From Acinetobacter celticus (GTDB lineage: Bacteria; Pseudomonadota; Gammaproteobacteria; Pseudomonadales; Moraxellaceae), in contig NZ_MBDL01000004.1 of assembly GCF_001707755.1 (NCBI RefSeq), forward strand, positions 17 to 49,698: DNA of 49,682 nt, given 5' to 3'. Position 1 is the stretch's first letter; every line of letters starts with the position of its first letter. The notes beneath the pieces were generated by a model, which was not told the origin of the DNA, searched no databases, and was given only the letters and a program-made list of their open reading frames with translations. Shown here piece by piece: positions 35,026 through 44,361 of the stretch. Both the position numbers and the translations under genes were made by a program.

Positions 35026-36084
35026 ATGCCACAGCGAGATTCGGTTAAAAAACATAAATATCATTATCTTGACCCAACCAGTATGGCTTTTAAGCTGTCT
35101 TTGGCCTATGACATTTTTATGGTGTTTATTATTATTTTTAACCTATTCTGCTTGGGCATGAACTTCTTTCTCATGAGCCATATTGGCGAATGGTTTTTGA
35201 ATAGCATTCATCTTTCCAATGTGTTGGATTTTTACCGTGGGCATTTACACCCATGGGTTATTGTGACCGAAGCTTGGTTTATTATTTTTCTAATTGTGGA
35301 GTTATTGGTGCGCTGGGGAATCGCTATCATCCATCAGCATCATCAACGGTGGTTCTTTTTCCCGTTTATTCATTGGTATGAAATTCTAGCCATTATTCCG
35401 TATTTACGTTTTTTGCGATTATTCCGCGCAGGTATTATTGCTTATCGTTTATATGAAATGGGCTATCAAATTTTCCCCAAATCATGGCAGAACAAAGGAC
35501 TGTTTTATTATCGAGTGATTATGGAAGAGCTATCAGACCGTGTCGTCATTACGGTATTAGATGGGCTAAAACATGAATTAAATACCAGTACCACACACAA
35601 AGATTTAATTAGTAATTTGGTTCAGCATCACCGTGAAATGTTTGCACAAGTATTGGCCGAGATTTTGCAAGAGAATTTAAGCAAAGAATTACAAGCTGAC
35701 CGTGAGCGTATTGCTAAAAATGTTGGACAAATTGTCAATCAGGCGATTGAAGATACACCTGAACTGACCCAATTGCTCAGACTTATTCCCATTGTGGGTG
35801 GTCGTATCGAACAACAGATTCAAAGTATTGGACAGCGCTTAGGTGAAAATATTACGCAGGGCTTAATTGATCCCTTCGCCTACCCGACTCCTTCTAGTAA
35901 TAATCAACCTAATTTATATGCCGATATATCTAATCGCATTAGCCAAATAGAAGTTGAAAAAAATACACATTTGGACGAATTGGTTCGCTCGGCAGTGTTT
36001 GAAAGTTTGGATGCTGTACGTAAACAAGTGAAGGTCAAACAGTGGCAACAAATAATGCAAGAACAGGATCAAGCCAAAGAATGA
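35026..36084 (+). CDS. Membrane protein with a voltage-sensor-like domain and no pore
   Basis: A 352-residue protein with four hydrophobic segments in its first 145 residues, then a soluble, mostly helical tail. The segments carry voltage-sensor marks. S2-like WFIIFLIVELLVRW has Glu92 and Arg96, spaced as in Kv channels. S3-like YEILAIIPY has an acidic residue (Glu119) before the AIIPY seen in Kv S3. S4-like LRFLRLFRAG has Arg at 128, 131 and 134, then Arg141. The S3-S4 linker is almost absent. No S5, pore helix or selectivity filter follows. The tail (150-352) is charged, with possible coiled-coil parts. It could be a proton-permeable or regulatory sensor; ion-channel function is not shown. 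It is probably co-transcribed with the acyltransferase. Confidence 0.75.
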   Translation: MPQRDSVKKHKYHYLDPTSMAFKLSLAYDIFMVFIIIFNLFCLGMNFFLMSHIGEWFLNSIHLSNVLDFYRGHLHPWVIVTEAWFIIFLIVELLVRWGIAIIHQHHQRWFFFPFIHWYEILAIIPYLRFLRLFRAGIIAYRLYEMGYQIFPKSWQNKGLFYYRVIMEELSDRVVITVLDGLKHELNTSTTHKDLISNLVQHHREMFAQVLAEILQENLSKELQADRERIAKNVGQIVNQAIEDTPELTQLLRLIPIVGGRIEQQIQSIGQRLGENITQGLIDPFAYPTPSSNNQPNLYADISNRISQIEVEKNTHLDELVRSAVFESLDAVRKQVKVKQWQQIMQEQDQAKE

Positions 36085-36205
36085 ACATCAAAACAAAATA
36101 ATTGTTTTCGTGCTAGAGAATTCGTTCAATTTGTTCTAGCATTTGCTGTATTTACGACATCGCTTCGGCATAAAACCAATAGCTCAGAAGTATTAAGGAA
36201 TAATT

Positions 36206-36925
36206 ATGGCTGACATACGGATAAAAGGCAGAATGGTCAATGCGATTCGCATTAGCTTAGATACGCATGATCATAATGCAATCCGCCAGCAACTCACCCC
36301 CATGCTTCAGAAGGGTTTTCCCGCAGGTACTTTAGCCGTTATTGAAAGTAGCGTGGAACAAGAGCTAATAGAGCTGATTCAATTACTCATTAGTCTAGAT
36401 TTGCAACCGATGGCCGTCACTGAAGGTCTGTTGGCAAAGCAAGCACGTTCCATTCAATTTCCAGTGATTCCTTCTGACCGCCAATTGCAACAAGTCAAAG
36501 CCACCAAAGAACAAGTGGTGGAAACGAAGCCTGCAACAGCAGAAAAGAATGAAGTCGAAAATATCGCCCAAGCTGAACCAGCAATTCAGCACATTACCTC
36601 TTATCACAATGAAATTTTGCGCACCGGCCAATGCCTTGTACAAAATAATGGTGACATTATTAGCACAGCAGGCATCAACAGTGGTTCAGAAGCAATTGCT
36701 TCAGGAAATATACATATTTATGGCAGTGCCCGTGGTAGAGTCATCGCCGGAGCTGGAGGCAACACCGCTGCACGTATTTTCTGTCATTCATTAGAAGCAG
36801 AACTGGTATCGATTGCTGGAACATATTGTGTAGCAGATGACATTCCACAACATGTTGCAAAGCAACCTGTGCATATTTATTTAAATGATCAGCAAGAGCT
36901 AGTATTTGAAGCTTTGCAATTTTAA
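36206..36925 (+). CDS. minC: Septum-site-determining protein MinC
   Basis: A 239-residue inhibitor of FtsZ ring assembly. The N-terminal FtsZ-interacting domain (about 1-100) begins [14 protein letters not shown] variable Glu/Lys-rich linker (about 100-130) follows, and the C-terminal right-handed beta-helix (about 135-239) has [20 protein letters not shown] and [14 protein letters not shown], which bind MinD. AAGGA precedes the ATG. It heads the minCDE operon, 55 bp before the annotated minD frame. Confidence 0.93.
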   Translation: MADIRIKGRMVNAIRISLDTHDHNAIRQQLTPMLQKGFPAGTLAVIESSVEQELIELIQLLISLDLQPMAVTEGLLAKQARSIQFPVIPSDRQLQQVKATKEQVVETKPATAEKNEVENIAQAEPAIQHITSYHNEILRTGQCLVQNNGDIISTAGINSGSEAIASGNIHIYGSARGRVIAGAGGNTAARIFCHSLEAELVSIAGTYCVADDIPQHVAKQPVHIYLNDQQELVFEALQF

Positions 36926-36989
36926 TGTATAAATAAACACCAAAACCCCCATTCTTATAGGGGGGATTACCATAACAGGAGTGGATTCG

Positions 36990-37802
36990 GTGGCGAAAAT
37001 TGTTGTCGTAACATCAGGCAAAGGTGGCGTAGGTAAAACTACAACAAGTGCATCTTTTGCAACAGGTTTAGCCCTACGCGGTCACAAAACTGTTGTTATC
37101 GATTTTGACGTAGGTTTACGTAATCTTGACTTAATCATGGGTTGTGAACGCCGTGTGGTGTATGATTTCGTCAATGTATTAAATAATGAAGCGCGATTAC
37201 AGCAAGCGCTCATTCGCGATAAAGACATAGAAAATTTATATATTTTGCCAGCTTCTCAAACCCGTGATAAAGACGCCTTAACAGATGAAGGCGTAGCACG
37301 TGTAATGGATGAGCTTTCGCAAGAATTTGATTATATTATTTGTGATTCACCTGCGGGAATTGAGCGTGGCGCAATTTTAGCCATGTACCATGCCGATGAA
37401 GCAATCATTGTAACTAATCCTGAAATTTCTTCAGTACGTGACTCTGACCGTATTATTGGTATGTTAGACAGTAAAACCAAAAAAGTTGAAAACAACGAAG
37501 GTCGTATCCGTAAGCACCTGTGCATCACACGTTTCAACCCAGAACGTGCAGATAAACAAGAAATGCTCACCATTGATGACATTTCAAAAGATATTTTACG
37601 TGTTCCAACTTTGGGTGTTATTCCTGAATGTAAAAGCGTACTGCAAGCGTCAAATGAAGGTAAGCCGGTTATTTTGTACACTGAGGAATCTGCAGGCCAA
37701 GCCTATGATGACTTAGTTGCACGTTTTCTGGGTGAGGAACGCCCATACAGACATATCACTGTTAAGCCTAAAGGCTGGTTAGCAAGACTATTTGGAGGGT
37801 AA
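36990..37802 (+). CDS. minD: Septum-site-determining protein MinD
   Basis: A 270-residue membrane-associated ATPase that carries MinC to the cell poles. The deviant Walker A GKGGVGKT has Lys11 and Lys16; IDFDVGLRNLDL is the switch region and PKGWLARLFGG at the end is the amphipathic membrane-targeting helix. I chose the GTG at 36990, giving AKIVVVTSGKGGVGKT at the N-terminus as in other MinD proteins. AGGAG sits eight bases before it but overlaps the alternative upstream GTG. Confidence 0.96.
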   Translation: MAKIVVVTSGKGGVGKTTTSASFATGLALRGHKTVVIDFDVGLRNLDLIMGCERRVVYDFVNVLNNEARLQQALIRDKDIENLYILPASQTRDKDALTDEGVARVMDELSQEFDYIICDSPAGIERGAILAMYHADEAIIVTNPEISSVRDSDRIIGMLDSKTKKVENNEGRIRKHLCITRFNPERADKQEMLTIDDISKDILRVPTLGVIPECKSVLQASNEGKPVILYTEESAGQAYDDLVARFLGEERPYRHITVKPKGWLARLFGG

Positions 37803-37803
37803 A

Positions 37804-38076
37804 ATGGCTGGATTCTGGAGTAAACTTTTCAGTAGTGATGAAAAACCATCTAGTGCACAGACTGCAAAAGATCGATTAAAAGTTATTGTTGCGTCAGAAC
37901 AAGGCCTAGGCAAGCGTTTGAGTCAAGATAAAATTGATCAAATGAAAAAAGAAATTATGCAAGTCGTGAACCGTTATGTAAGCGGTGTAGACGAACAGCA
38001 TATCCAAATGTCGGTGCGTTCTGAAGCCAATATTGAAATGCTTGAAATGAATATCAATTTGCCTGAAGAGCGATAA
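37804..38076 (+). CDS. minE: Cell-division topological specificity factor MinE
   Basis: A 90-residue partner that stimulates MinD ATPase and drives pole-to-pole oscillation. The N-terminal FWSKLF amphipathic segment and the anti-MinCD helix (about residues 14-31) are followed by the dimerisation domain ending EMLEMNINLP. The start ATG lies one base after the minD stop, with GGAGGG inside the end of minD, so translation is coupled. Length is typical (88 in E. coli). Confidence 0.95.
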   Translation: MAGFWSKLFSSDEKPSSAQTAKDRLKVIVASEQGLGKRLSQDKIDQMKKEIMQVVNRYVSGVDEQHIQMSVRSEANIEMLEMNINLPEER

Positions 38077-38108
38077 TCTGATTTCTGATTAGTCAAGCAA
38101 ATTGAATC

Positions 38109-38307
38109 AAGGCAAAATATGAGGCTGGATTAGCAAAGTATTACTTTGCCCAGCCGCAAGATAAGAAGCTATGCTTCGAGTGGACTGGATTAGCAAACTT
38201 AAAGCAGTGCTTTAAGTATTTACTCAGTTACAAGACAAGAAGCTAGGCTTCAAGTTGGCAAAAGAAAGGACTCCTTTCCTAAACTGACCTTATATTTTGC
38301 CTTTTTT
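38109..38307 (+). ncRNA. Hairpin-rich structured element with duplicated module downstream of minE
   Basis: A 195-base element closed by a 16-bp stem: AAGGCAAAATATGAGG at one end and CCTTATATTTTGCCTT at the other, with one G-U pair, then TTTTTT. Inside, a module appears twice: CTGGATTAGCAAA, a hairpin, CAAGA-AAGAAGC, a three-base loop, GCTTC. The hairpins of the two copies differ in sequence but stay paired: GCAAAG/CTTTGC with GGCTGG/CCAGCC in the first, CTTAAAGCA/TGCTTTAAG with ACTG/CAGT in the second. A fifth hairpin (GAAAGGA/TCCTTTC) follows. This compensatory pattern points to selection on RNA structure. It may be a 3'-UTR structure, a small RNA or a MITE-like palindromic element. No Rfam family was recognised. 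Confidence 0.55.
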
Positions 38308-38333
38308 ATTTTATTCATACCAAGGAGATTGCG

Positions 38334-38621
38334 ATGGCATTATCTCAACCAGCAACGTTTAACGAAGAATGGTCTGATGAGCGTGTATTTGCCTATCTGA
38401 ATCAGCTGCCTCCTGAAGGCGTGAATGGCGACTTTCATGTCCTATCGCATGCATTTAAACATATGCGCCCAGCAGATTATCAACGCCTGTTGACTCAATT
38501 TACTGCGGATGGTCGTGACGTAAATGCACAAAATCCTGAAGGTCAGCGCATTCATGACATCATTGCGCAATACCCGCGCCAAAGCGAAGGTTTCTTAGAA
38601 GTATTAGCTCAATTTGCATAA
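38334..38621 (+). CDS. PA4642-family small protein
   Basis: A 95-residue cytoplasmic protein without membrane segments. The pattern of a short N-terminal WSDERVFAYL helix, FKHMRPADYQRLLTQF, then GRDVNAQNPEGQRIHDIIA, resembles the PA4642-type family of gamma-proteobacteria, whose function is unknown. The second half has an ankyrin-like feel (DVNAQNPEG). AAGGAG precedes the ATG. It lies between the structured element and a strong terminator. Confidence 0.7.
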   Translation: MALSQPATFNEEWSDERVFAYLNQLPPEGVNGDFHVLSHAFKHMRPADYQRLLTQFTADGRDVNAQNPEGQRIHDIIAQYPRQSEGFLEVLAQFA

Positions 38622-38637
38622 TCTAATTGCAAGCCAT

Positions 38638-38663
38638 AAAAAGCCTGCATATGCAGGCTTTTT
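38638..38663. terminator. Perfectly palindromic bidirectional terminator
   Basis: AAAAAGCCTGCAT and its exact complement, with T-runs on both strands, separate the PA4642-like gene from the convergent AEC transporter gene. Confidence 0.9.
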
Positions 38664-38687
38664 CATTTTAAAAATTCAATAATTAAA

Positions 38688-39608
38688 TTAATACAGTAAC
38701 CACATCATCAATGGAAAACTCACTGCAAAACCTAAAGTCTGCATACTAATCACCCCTGCCATTAACTGACTATCGCCCTGAAAATACCGCGTTAAAATAT
38801 AGGCTGCAGACGCTGTAGGCAGTCCAAAAAATGTGGTGATAATCGCGCTTTCTAAGGTCGCGAGCCCCACCCAAGAACACACCACATAAGCTAAACATGG
38901 CATCATTATTAAGCGCCCAACCGTATTGCATGTCAGTTGTCGAAGATTCAGCTTCAGCAATTTAAACTGCAAGGCGGCACCAACGGAAATTAACCCCAAA
39001 GGTAAACTCATGGTCGCTAGAATTTTAAGAAGTGACTGCATACCCGCAAATAGACTCAAGCCTGAAAGGTTAAATAAAACCCCAACCACGCAGCCTAAAA
39101 TTAATGGATTTTTTATAATAGAGAATATTGTTTTCATCAGTTGGCCTTTCTCACCCTGAGAAAAAGACATCACAGATAAAATATTCACCAATGGAATTGC
39201 AACCGCAATCAGCATGCTAAACAGTTGCATACCTTTAGCGCCATACAATGTTCCCATCAGTGCCAAACCAATATAAGTATTAAAACGAATATGGCTTTGT
39301 AAATACACCCCAAAACGTGCAGGCGGAATAGCATATATTCTTTTGAGTAGCCAAAGTAATGTACTAACGCTAAAAGTAATGATACAAAGGGCCAACAGCA
39401 TATCTGCTATGGCGTTTAAATCTAAATTGACACTGGCTAAATTGCTAAACAATAAAATAGGAAAAAGAATAAAGTAATTTAATTTCTCTGAATTCCCCCA
39501 AAAGGTATCTTGAATGAATTGCGTTCGTTTTAATAAATAGCCCAGTGCAATTAAAGCCACTAAGGGAAATAGCGCGATGATAATGTTCACGAATACATCC
39601 ATTTGCAC
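38688..39608 (-). CDS. AEC-family transporter
   Basis: A 306-residue inner-membrane protein of the auxin efflux carrier family, with about ten hydrophobic segments. Recognisable parts are the opening IIALFPLVALIALGYLLKR, the NYFILFPILLFSNLA segment and the TASVSPLG-type region here reading MSLPLGLISVGAAL. Bacterial members export or import organic acids, malonate or malate among them; the substrate is unknown. The frame opens with GTG; an ATG two codons later is also possible. It is divergent from a LysR-type regulator that probably controls it. Confidence 0.88.
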   Translation of the reverse strand: MQMDVFVNIIIALFPLVALIALGYLLKRTQFIQDTFWGNSEKLNYFILFPILLFSNLASVNLDLNAIADMLLALCIITFSVSTLLWLLKRIYAIPPARFGVYLQSHIRFNTYIGLALMGTLYGAKGMQLFSMLIAVAIPLVNILSVMSFSQGEKGQLMKTIFSIIKNPLILGCVVGVLFNLSGLSLFAGMQSLLKILATMSLPLGLISVGAALQFKLLKLNLRQLTCNTVGRLIMMPCLAYVVCSWVGLATLESAIITTFFGLPTASAAYILTRYFQGDSQLMAGVISMQTLGFAVSFPLMMWLLY

Positions 39609-39614
39609 ATAATA

Positions 39615-39639
39615 TGCACTTCCACTTTGTCTAAGTGCA
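39615..39639. promoter_or_regulatory. LysR-type operator between the AEC and lysR genes
   Basis: TGCACTT and AAGTGCA face each other across exactly 11 bases, the T-N11-A geometry of LysR-type sites, with seven-base perfect arms. It lies in the 84-bp divergent promoter region. Confidence 0.6.
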
Positions 39640-39692
39640 CAATATAATCCTCATTTACATTCATAACAAAATGAGTAAACACTCATATCAAA

Positions 39693-40580
39693 ATGACTTT
39701 CACACAACTCGAAATCTTTGTTTTAGTGGCTCAATATCAAAGCTTTACTTTAGCTGCTCAACATCTAAACATTACCCAATCCGCAGTTTCACATGCTTTA
39801 AAATCTTTAGAGAAGCACTGGGCTGTTCGTTTAATGATTCGTGAGCAAAATCAGATTGAACTGACTCAAATTGGTCAGCAGTTACTGCTACATGCCAAAG
39901 AGGTGTTGAATACTGCACAAATGATGCAACAGCAAGTCAAAGCCTCGCATGGTGTTCAGCAAGGAACCTTACGTATTGGTTCCTTTGGCGCATCGGCATC
40001 CATTCACTTACTGCCTGAATTACTCAAAGCCTACCGAATACGCTATCCCCATATTGAAATATTTATTGAGGAAGGCACTGACCTTGAAGTATCCCAGTGG
40101 ATTCAAGAACGACAAATTGATGTTGGATTTGCAGTATTACCTCGCCCTCACTTAATCACCTATCCCTTATTGCAAGATATTTTTATCGCACTTATTCCTA
40201 AAAGTTACCCAATCTCACAACAAATCGCTTTAAATATTCAAGACTTGCAGGACTATCCTTTTATTATGACCAAGGCTGGCAGTCAAACCCACGTAGAACA
40301 GTTGTTACGCCAATATCATGTTCAGCCCAAAATTCAATATCAAATGTCCCAGTTATTGACCATTTTAAATATGGTCAATTTGCAGGAAGGCATTGCCATT
40401 GTCGCGGATATGTCGATGAGCTCTGAACTCCTACGTTTACATCCAAATGTGGTAAAACGCCCCCTTATACCAAATACACAGCGCCAAATTGGGCTTGCCG
40501 TGAAAGACGAAAAGTCCATCAGCCCTGCGACAAAAGCATTTATTCAATTGGCACAAGAAATGTTCTATTTTAAACAGTGA
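39693..40580 (+). CDS. LysR-family transcriptional regulator
   Basis: A 295-residue LysR-type regulator. The N-terminal winged helix is MTFTQLEIFVLVAQYQSFTLAA, then NITQSAVSHALKSLEKHW. The C-terminal effector domain (about 88-290) starts GTLRIGSFGASASIHLLPELL. It resembles CynR/CysB-like members but the effector is unknown. It is divergent from the AEC transporter, with a palindromic operator between them, so control of that transporter is the most likely job. Confidence 0.9.
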   Translation: MTFTQLEIFVLVAQYQSFTLAAQHLNITQSAVSHALKSLEKHWAVRLMIREQNQIELTQIGQQLLLHAKEVLNTAQMMQQQVKASHGVQQGTLRIGSFGASASIHLLPELLKAYRIRYPHIEIFIEEGTDLEVSQWIQERQIDVGFAVLPRPHLITYPLLQDIFIALIPKSYPISQQIALNIQDLQDYPFIMTKAGSQTHVEQLLRQYHVQPKIQYQMSQLLTILNMVNLQEGIAIVADMSMSSELLRLHPNVVKRPLIPNTQRQIGLAVKDEKSISPATKAFIQLAQEMFYFKQ

Positions 40581-40670
40581 AAGGATATAAGAATCTGGAT
40601 GACTCACTTTGATTTTTAAGTAATCTCACGCCACCTAAAACTATTGATTAAAAAATAAACCAAAAAAATA

Positions 40671-41219
40671 ATGATCATGCAAAATCTAGAAAATACAGAA
40701 ACTGAAGCCCACATTCTGAATATTGGCGTTGAAGCACAAAAAATCATGAACCTAAAACGCTTCATCCTCTTATCTATTGGTTCTTTTGGGCTCTATCCCA
40801 TTTGGTGGACGTTTGAAGCGTGGCGTTTTTTCATGCAGAAAGATCATTTAGATATCATGCCTGCTATGCGGACAATACTCGCCTATTTCTTTATCTATTC
40901 GCTTTTTAATAAAATTCAAATGTATGCTGAAGGGCAAGGCTATACACAAAAGTTTTCATCAATATTCATGTGTATCGGTTTTATTGCCTGCTCGTTACTT
41001 GTCAAATTACCTGATCCATACTGGCTTATTTCAGTATTCAGTTTTGTTTTTCTCATTCCTGCATTTCAAGCGCTGAATTATGCAAAATTGAACTCGCAAG
41101 AGCTTCATACCGTCCAAATGAAAAAATTCAGTCTGCCACAAAAATTCTTGATTGCATTTGGGATTGTTTTTTGGATTTTGATTTTAACGGCTTTATTTAT
41201 TTTAGAAACGCCACAATAA
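40671..41219 (+). CDS. Hypothetical four-helix membrane protein
   Basis: A 182-residue inner-membrane protein with about five hydrophobic segments (near 33-50, 68-80, 96-112, 118-135 and 157-177). The segment MNLKRFILLSIGSFGLYPIWW resembles DUF4234-type small membrane proteins, but no function is known. A second ATG two codons in is possible. It stands alone on the plus strand between lysR and the convergent ftsK. Confidence 0.7.
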   Translation: MIMQNLENTETEAHILNIGVEAQKIMNLKRFILLSIGSFGLYPIWWTFEAWRFFMQKDHLDIMPAMRTILAYFFIYSLFNKIQMYAEGQGYTQKFSSIFMCIGFIACSLLVKLPDPYWLISVFSFVFLIPAFQALNYAKLNSQELHTVQMKKFSLPQKFLIAFGIVFWILILTALFILETPQ

Positions 41220-41259
41220 ACCATTGTCTATTGTGGCGCCTTAATCAGAGGACATGCTA

Positions 41260-44200
41260 TTAAACTAAAATCTCACGCTTACCATTCGCGCCCATGCCAC
41301 TAACAATGCCGTTCTCTTCCATCTGGTCAATAATTCGAGCTGCGCGGTTATAACCCAAACTAAACTTACGTTGCAACGAAGAGGTCGATGCCTTACGAGT
41401 TTCTAAGACAAAGGAAACGCACTGATCATACAGCGCATCACGGTCAGAACCACCATCTCCATCTTCAAAACCACGTGACGTAGGTTCTTCATCAAATGGC
41501 GTTAAAATTTCATCCACATAATTGGGCGCACCACGTTCACGCCAAGCATCACAAATACGGTTCACTTCGTCATCGGCAATAAAAGCACCATGTACACGTT
41601 CTGGTTCAATTTTACCCGGCCCAAGAAACAGCATGTCACCATGACCTAGCAAATCCTCTGCACCGCCCGCATCCAAAATAGTCCGTGAGTCAATCTTAGA
41701 GTTCACTCGCAATGCCACACGCGTTGGAATATTGGCTTTAATCAAACCGGTAATCACATCGACCGATGGACGCTGTGTTGCCAAAAGTAAATGAATACCT
41801 GCCGCCCGTGATTTTTGTGCTAAACGGGTAATCATCTCTTCGGCTTTTTTACCCACTTGCATAATCATGTCAGCAAATTCGTCCGCCACAATCACAATAG
41901 ATGGTAACGGTGTTAAACGTGGCGCGCGCTCACCTGCCACAGAGTCACTGGCCTTCCATGTTGGATCAATTAAATCTTCACCATTGGCAATCGCTTCTTC
42001 AACCTTACGGTTATAGTCGCTGAGCTTACGAATTTTTAAGAAGGACATCAGTTTATAACGACGTTCCATCTCATTTACACACCAGTTTAGCGCACTGACC
42101 GCGTCTTTCATGTCAGTTACAACAGGTGTCAGCAAATGTGGAATATCGTTATAGTTGGCCAATTCGAGCTGTTTCGGATCAATCAAAATAAAACGCAATT
42201 GATCTGGTGTGTATTTCAGTAGCATCGATAAAATCATCGAGTTCACCGCTACCGACTTACCTGAACCAGTCGTTCCTGCAACCAACATATGCGGGGCTTT
42301 ACCTAAATCTGCAATAACCGGATTACCTGAAATATCTTTCCCCATGGCCATCGAAAGAATGCTATTCGGGTCAGTAAATGCAGGAACAGTCAATAATTCA
42401 ATCAAACGCACCATTTCGCGTGCGCTGTTTGGCACTTCAATGCCAATATAAGGTTTACCCGGTATGACTTCGACCACACGTACCGATGCCATGGACATTG
42501 AACGTGCTAAATCACGAGAAATATTGGTGACTTTAGAGGCTTTTACCCCAGGGGCTAAATCTAATTCAAAGCGAGTTACCACTGGGCCGGGCTGAGCTTC
42601 AACCACTTTGGCTTTCACGTTAAACTCTTGCAGTTTAATTTCGAGCAATTCAGATAAACGCGCCAGTTGTTCTGCAGTGAAGTTAACCTTTTTATTTAAA
42701 TCCACTTCATCTAACAAATCTAAACCGGGTAAAGGTGATAAATCTAAACGTCTGTTTGCCACTTGCATTGAACGTGACATTGGACGGCCTGCAGCATCTG
42801 TTAATGGTGCATCTAAATCAAAATCGTCTGCTGCATCTGGCGTCGAATCTTCTGGCTTGCCCGCCGTATCTTGCCAAACTTCACGAAAAGCATCTTTATT
42901 TGAACTAATTAAGGCTTTTTCTTCTTCAGAAACCAATGCTTTAATTTCTTCAGCGATTGTTGGCACATGCGTTTGAATGGATGCATTGACCAAAGAAGAC
43001 GATTGCGCATAGCTATTGGTTGTACGCGGTGCTTGTGACACTTCTATATCATCAACCAATAAGTCATCTAAATCATCAAACTCAGTATCTTGTGCTAATT
43101 TAGGGGTATGCATTGGTGTAATCGTAGGTGCAACAACAGGTGCTGCCACAACCACAGATGCAGTTACAGGTACGGATGCATCTTCAACAATATGTAATGT
43201 CGTAGTTGGAGCAGAGGATGGTGCATTAAAAGGTGTATGCACATCTGTCGCGGTTTTGCTATTTGGTACAGCAGCCAGTAATTCATCAAAAATTTCGTCG
43301 TCATCCCAATCGACATTTTTCGGCTTGAGTGTATCTAATTCTTCAAAACCAGCCTCTGGATGTACCACATGCTGAAAATGTTCTGCAGGGTTCTGTGGTA
43401 ATTCTTCTTCTGCAGCTTTCAATAAGGCATCAATATCTTGTTTATGACGTTGGTCTTCACTCGAGTGTAACGCGCGCCACACTTCACCTGTTGTCACAAT
43501 ACGCTGACTGTCTTGTTCTAAACGATGCGCTTTTTCTAAAGTTCGCTCTAAATCTTCATCTTGCTGTTGGATGTCTAATTCTTCTGGGCTTGGCATTTGC
43601 GCAGCGGCCCACTCTTTATGTGCAATATCATCAAATAAACGTTCTGCAGCACGATCACGTACCACAGGGTCAATATCGACTGGCTGATGTTCTAAAACGG
43701 GTTCGATAGGGTCACGTGCTCTTGTTGAAGCTACCACCGTTTTCTTCGGTTGTGGTGAGGTTCGATCAAATGCAGATTCTGACTCTGGCACATTGCGGTA
43801 AAATAAATCTTGTAAGTAAGCAGGTGAGGCTTTTAAAGTCGCCCAAGTACGATTCCACTTCACCCCAAAAGCCAAAGTAAAGAGCAAAATCCAGAAGACC
43901 AACAGAAAGGGTACAGCCCCATAAACTGTTAATAAATGGCTTAAGCTACTGCCTAATTCATAACCAATAATTCCACCAGATGAATTATCTAAAGTATCCG
44001 CAGGAACTTGCCAAAATAAAAACAGTAAGCTTGCACTTGCCAATAAAATAAAAAATTGGGCTGCATAACGAAATGGACGGTTCAAAAAGCTGTGTGGCCA
44101 CCAAACTTGTACGGCTTCTGCAAAAAAATACAACGGAATAAGTAAACTGGCCCACCCGAGAAAACCAAAGAGCAAGTCTGCAATCCAAGCACCTGCTACA

Positions 44201-44361
44201 CCACTGGCATTTGACACCCGCAGAGTATCACTGGAAATATGCATCCAGCCTGGATCAAATGGCGTATAAGTTACCGTAGCAAGGAATAAATAAATCCCAA
44301 ATGAGACTAAAAATAATGTCATTACTAAGCGCTGTGCATAAGCACTCGACACCGCTGTCAT
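41260..44361 (-). CDS. ftsK: DNA translocase FtsK
   Basis: A 1033-residue septum-anchored motor that segregates chromosome termini and activates XerCD at dif. The N-terminus has four or five membrane segments (about residues 15-180). A long, acidic, Pro/Gln-rich linker runs to about 530; the RecA-type motor has VAGTTGSGKSVAVNSM (Walker A) and IVIVADEFADM (Walker B). A C-terminal gamma winged helix ends GYNRAARIIDQMEENGIV for KOPS reading. I chose the ATG at 44361, which has AGGA six bases before it; a GTG 28 codons upstream is also open. It is divergent from trxB. Confidence 0.95.
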   Translation of the reverse strand: MTAVSSAYAQRLVMTLFLVSFGIYLFLATVTYTPFDPGWMHISSDTLRVSNASGVAGAWIADLLFGFLGWASLLIPLYFFAEAVQVWWPHSFLNRPFRYAAQFFILLASASLLFLFWQVPADTLDNSSGGIIGYELGSSLSHLLTVYGAVPFLLVFWILLFTLAFGVKWNRTWATLKASPAYLQDLFYRNVPESESAFDRTSPQPKKTVVASTRARDPIEPVLEHQPVDIDPVVRDRAAERLFDDIAHKEWAAAQMPSPEELDIQQQDEDLERTLEKAHRLEQDSQRIVTTGEVWRALHSSEDQRHKQDIDALLKAAEEELPQNPAEHFQHVVHPEAGFEELDTLKPKNVDWDDDEIFDELLAAVPNSKTATDVHTPFNAPSSAPTTTLHIVEDASVPVTASVVVAAPVVAPTITPMHTPKLAQDTEFDDLDDLLVDDIEVSQAPRTTNSYAQSSSLVNASIQTHVPTIAEEIKALVSEEEKALISSNKDAFREVWQDTAGKPEDSTPDAADDFDLDAPLTDAAGRPMSRSMQVANRRLDLSPLPGLDLLDEVDLNKKVNFTAEQLARLSELLEIKLQEFNVKAKVVEAQPGPVVTRFELDLAPGVKASKVTNISRDLARSMSMASVRVVEVIPGKPYIGIEVPNSAREMVRLIELLTVPAFTDPNSILSMAMGKDISGNPVIADLGKAPHMLVAGTTGSGKSVAVNSMILSMLLKYTPDQLRFILIDPKQLELANYNDIPHLLTPVVTDMKDAVSALNWCVNEMERRYKLMSFLKIRKLSDYNRKVEEAIANGEDLIDPTWKASDSVAGERAPRLTPLPSIVIVADEFADMIMQVGKKAEEMITRLAQKSRAAGIHLLLATQRPSVDVITGLIKANIPTRVALRVNSKIDSRTILDAGGAEDLLGHGDMLFLGPGKIEPERVHGAFIADDEVNRICDAWRERGAPNYVDEILTPFDEEPTSRGFEDGDGGSDRDALYDQCVSFVLETRKASTSSLQRKFSLGYNRAARIIDQMEENGIVSGMGANGKREILV

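Noticed and set aside
38109..38307. CRISPR array downstream of minE
   Set aside because: There are only two imperfect modules with internal hairpins, no regular spacers and no cas genes.
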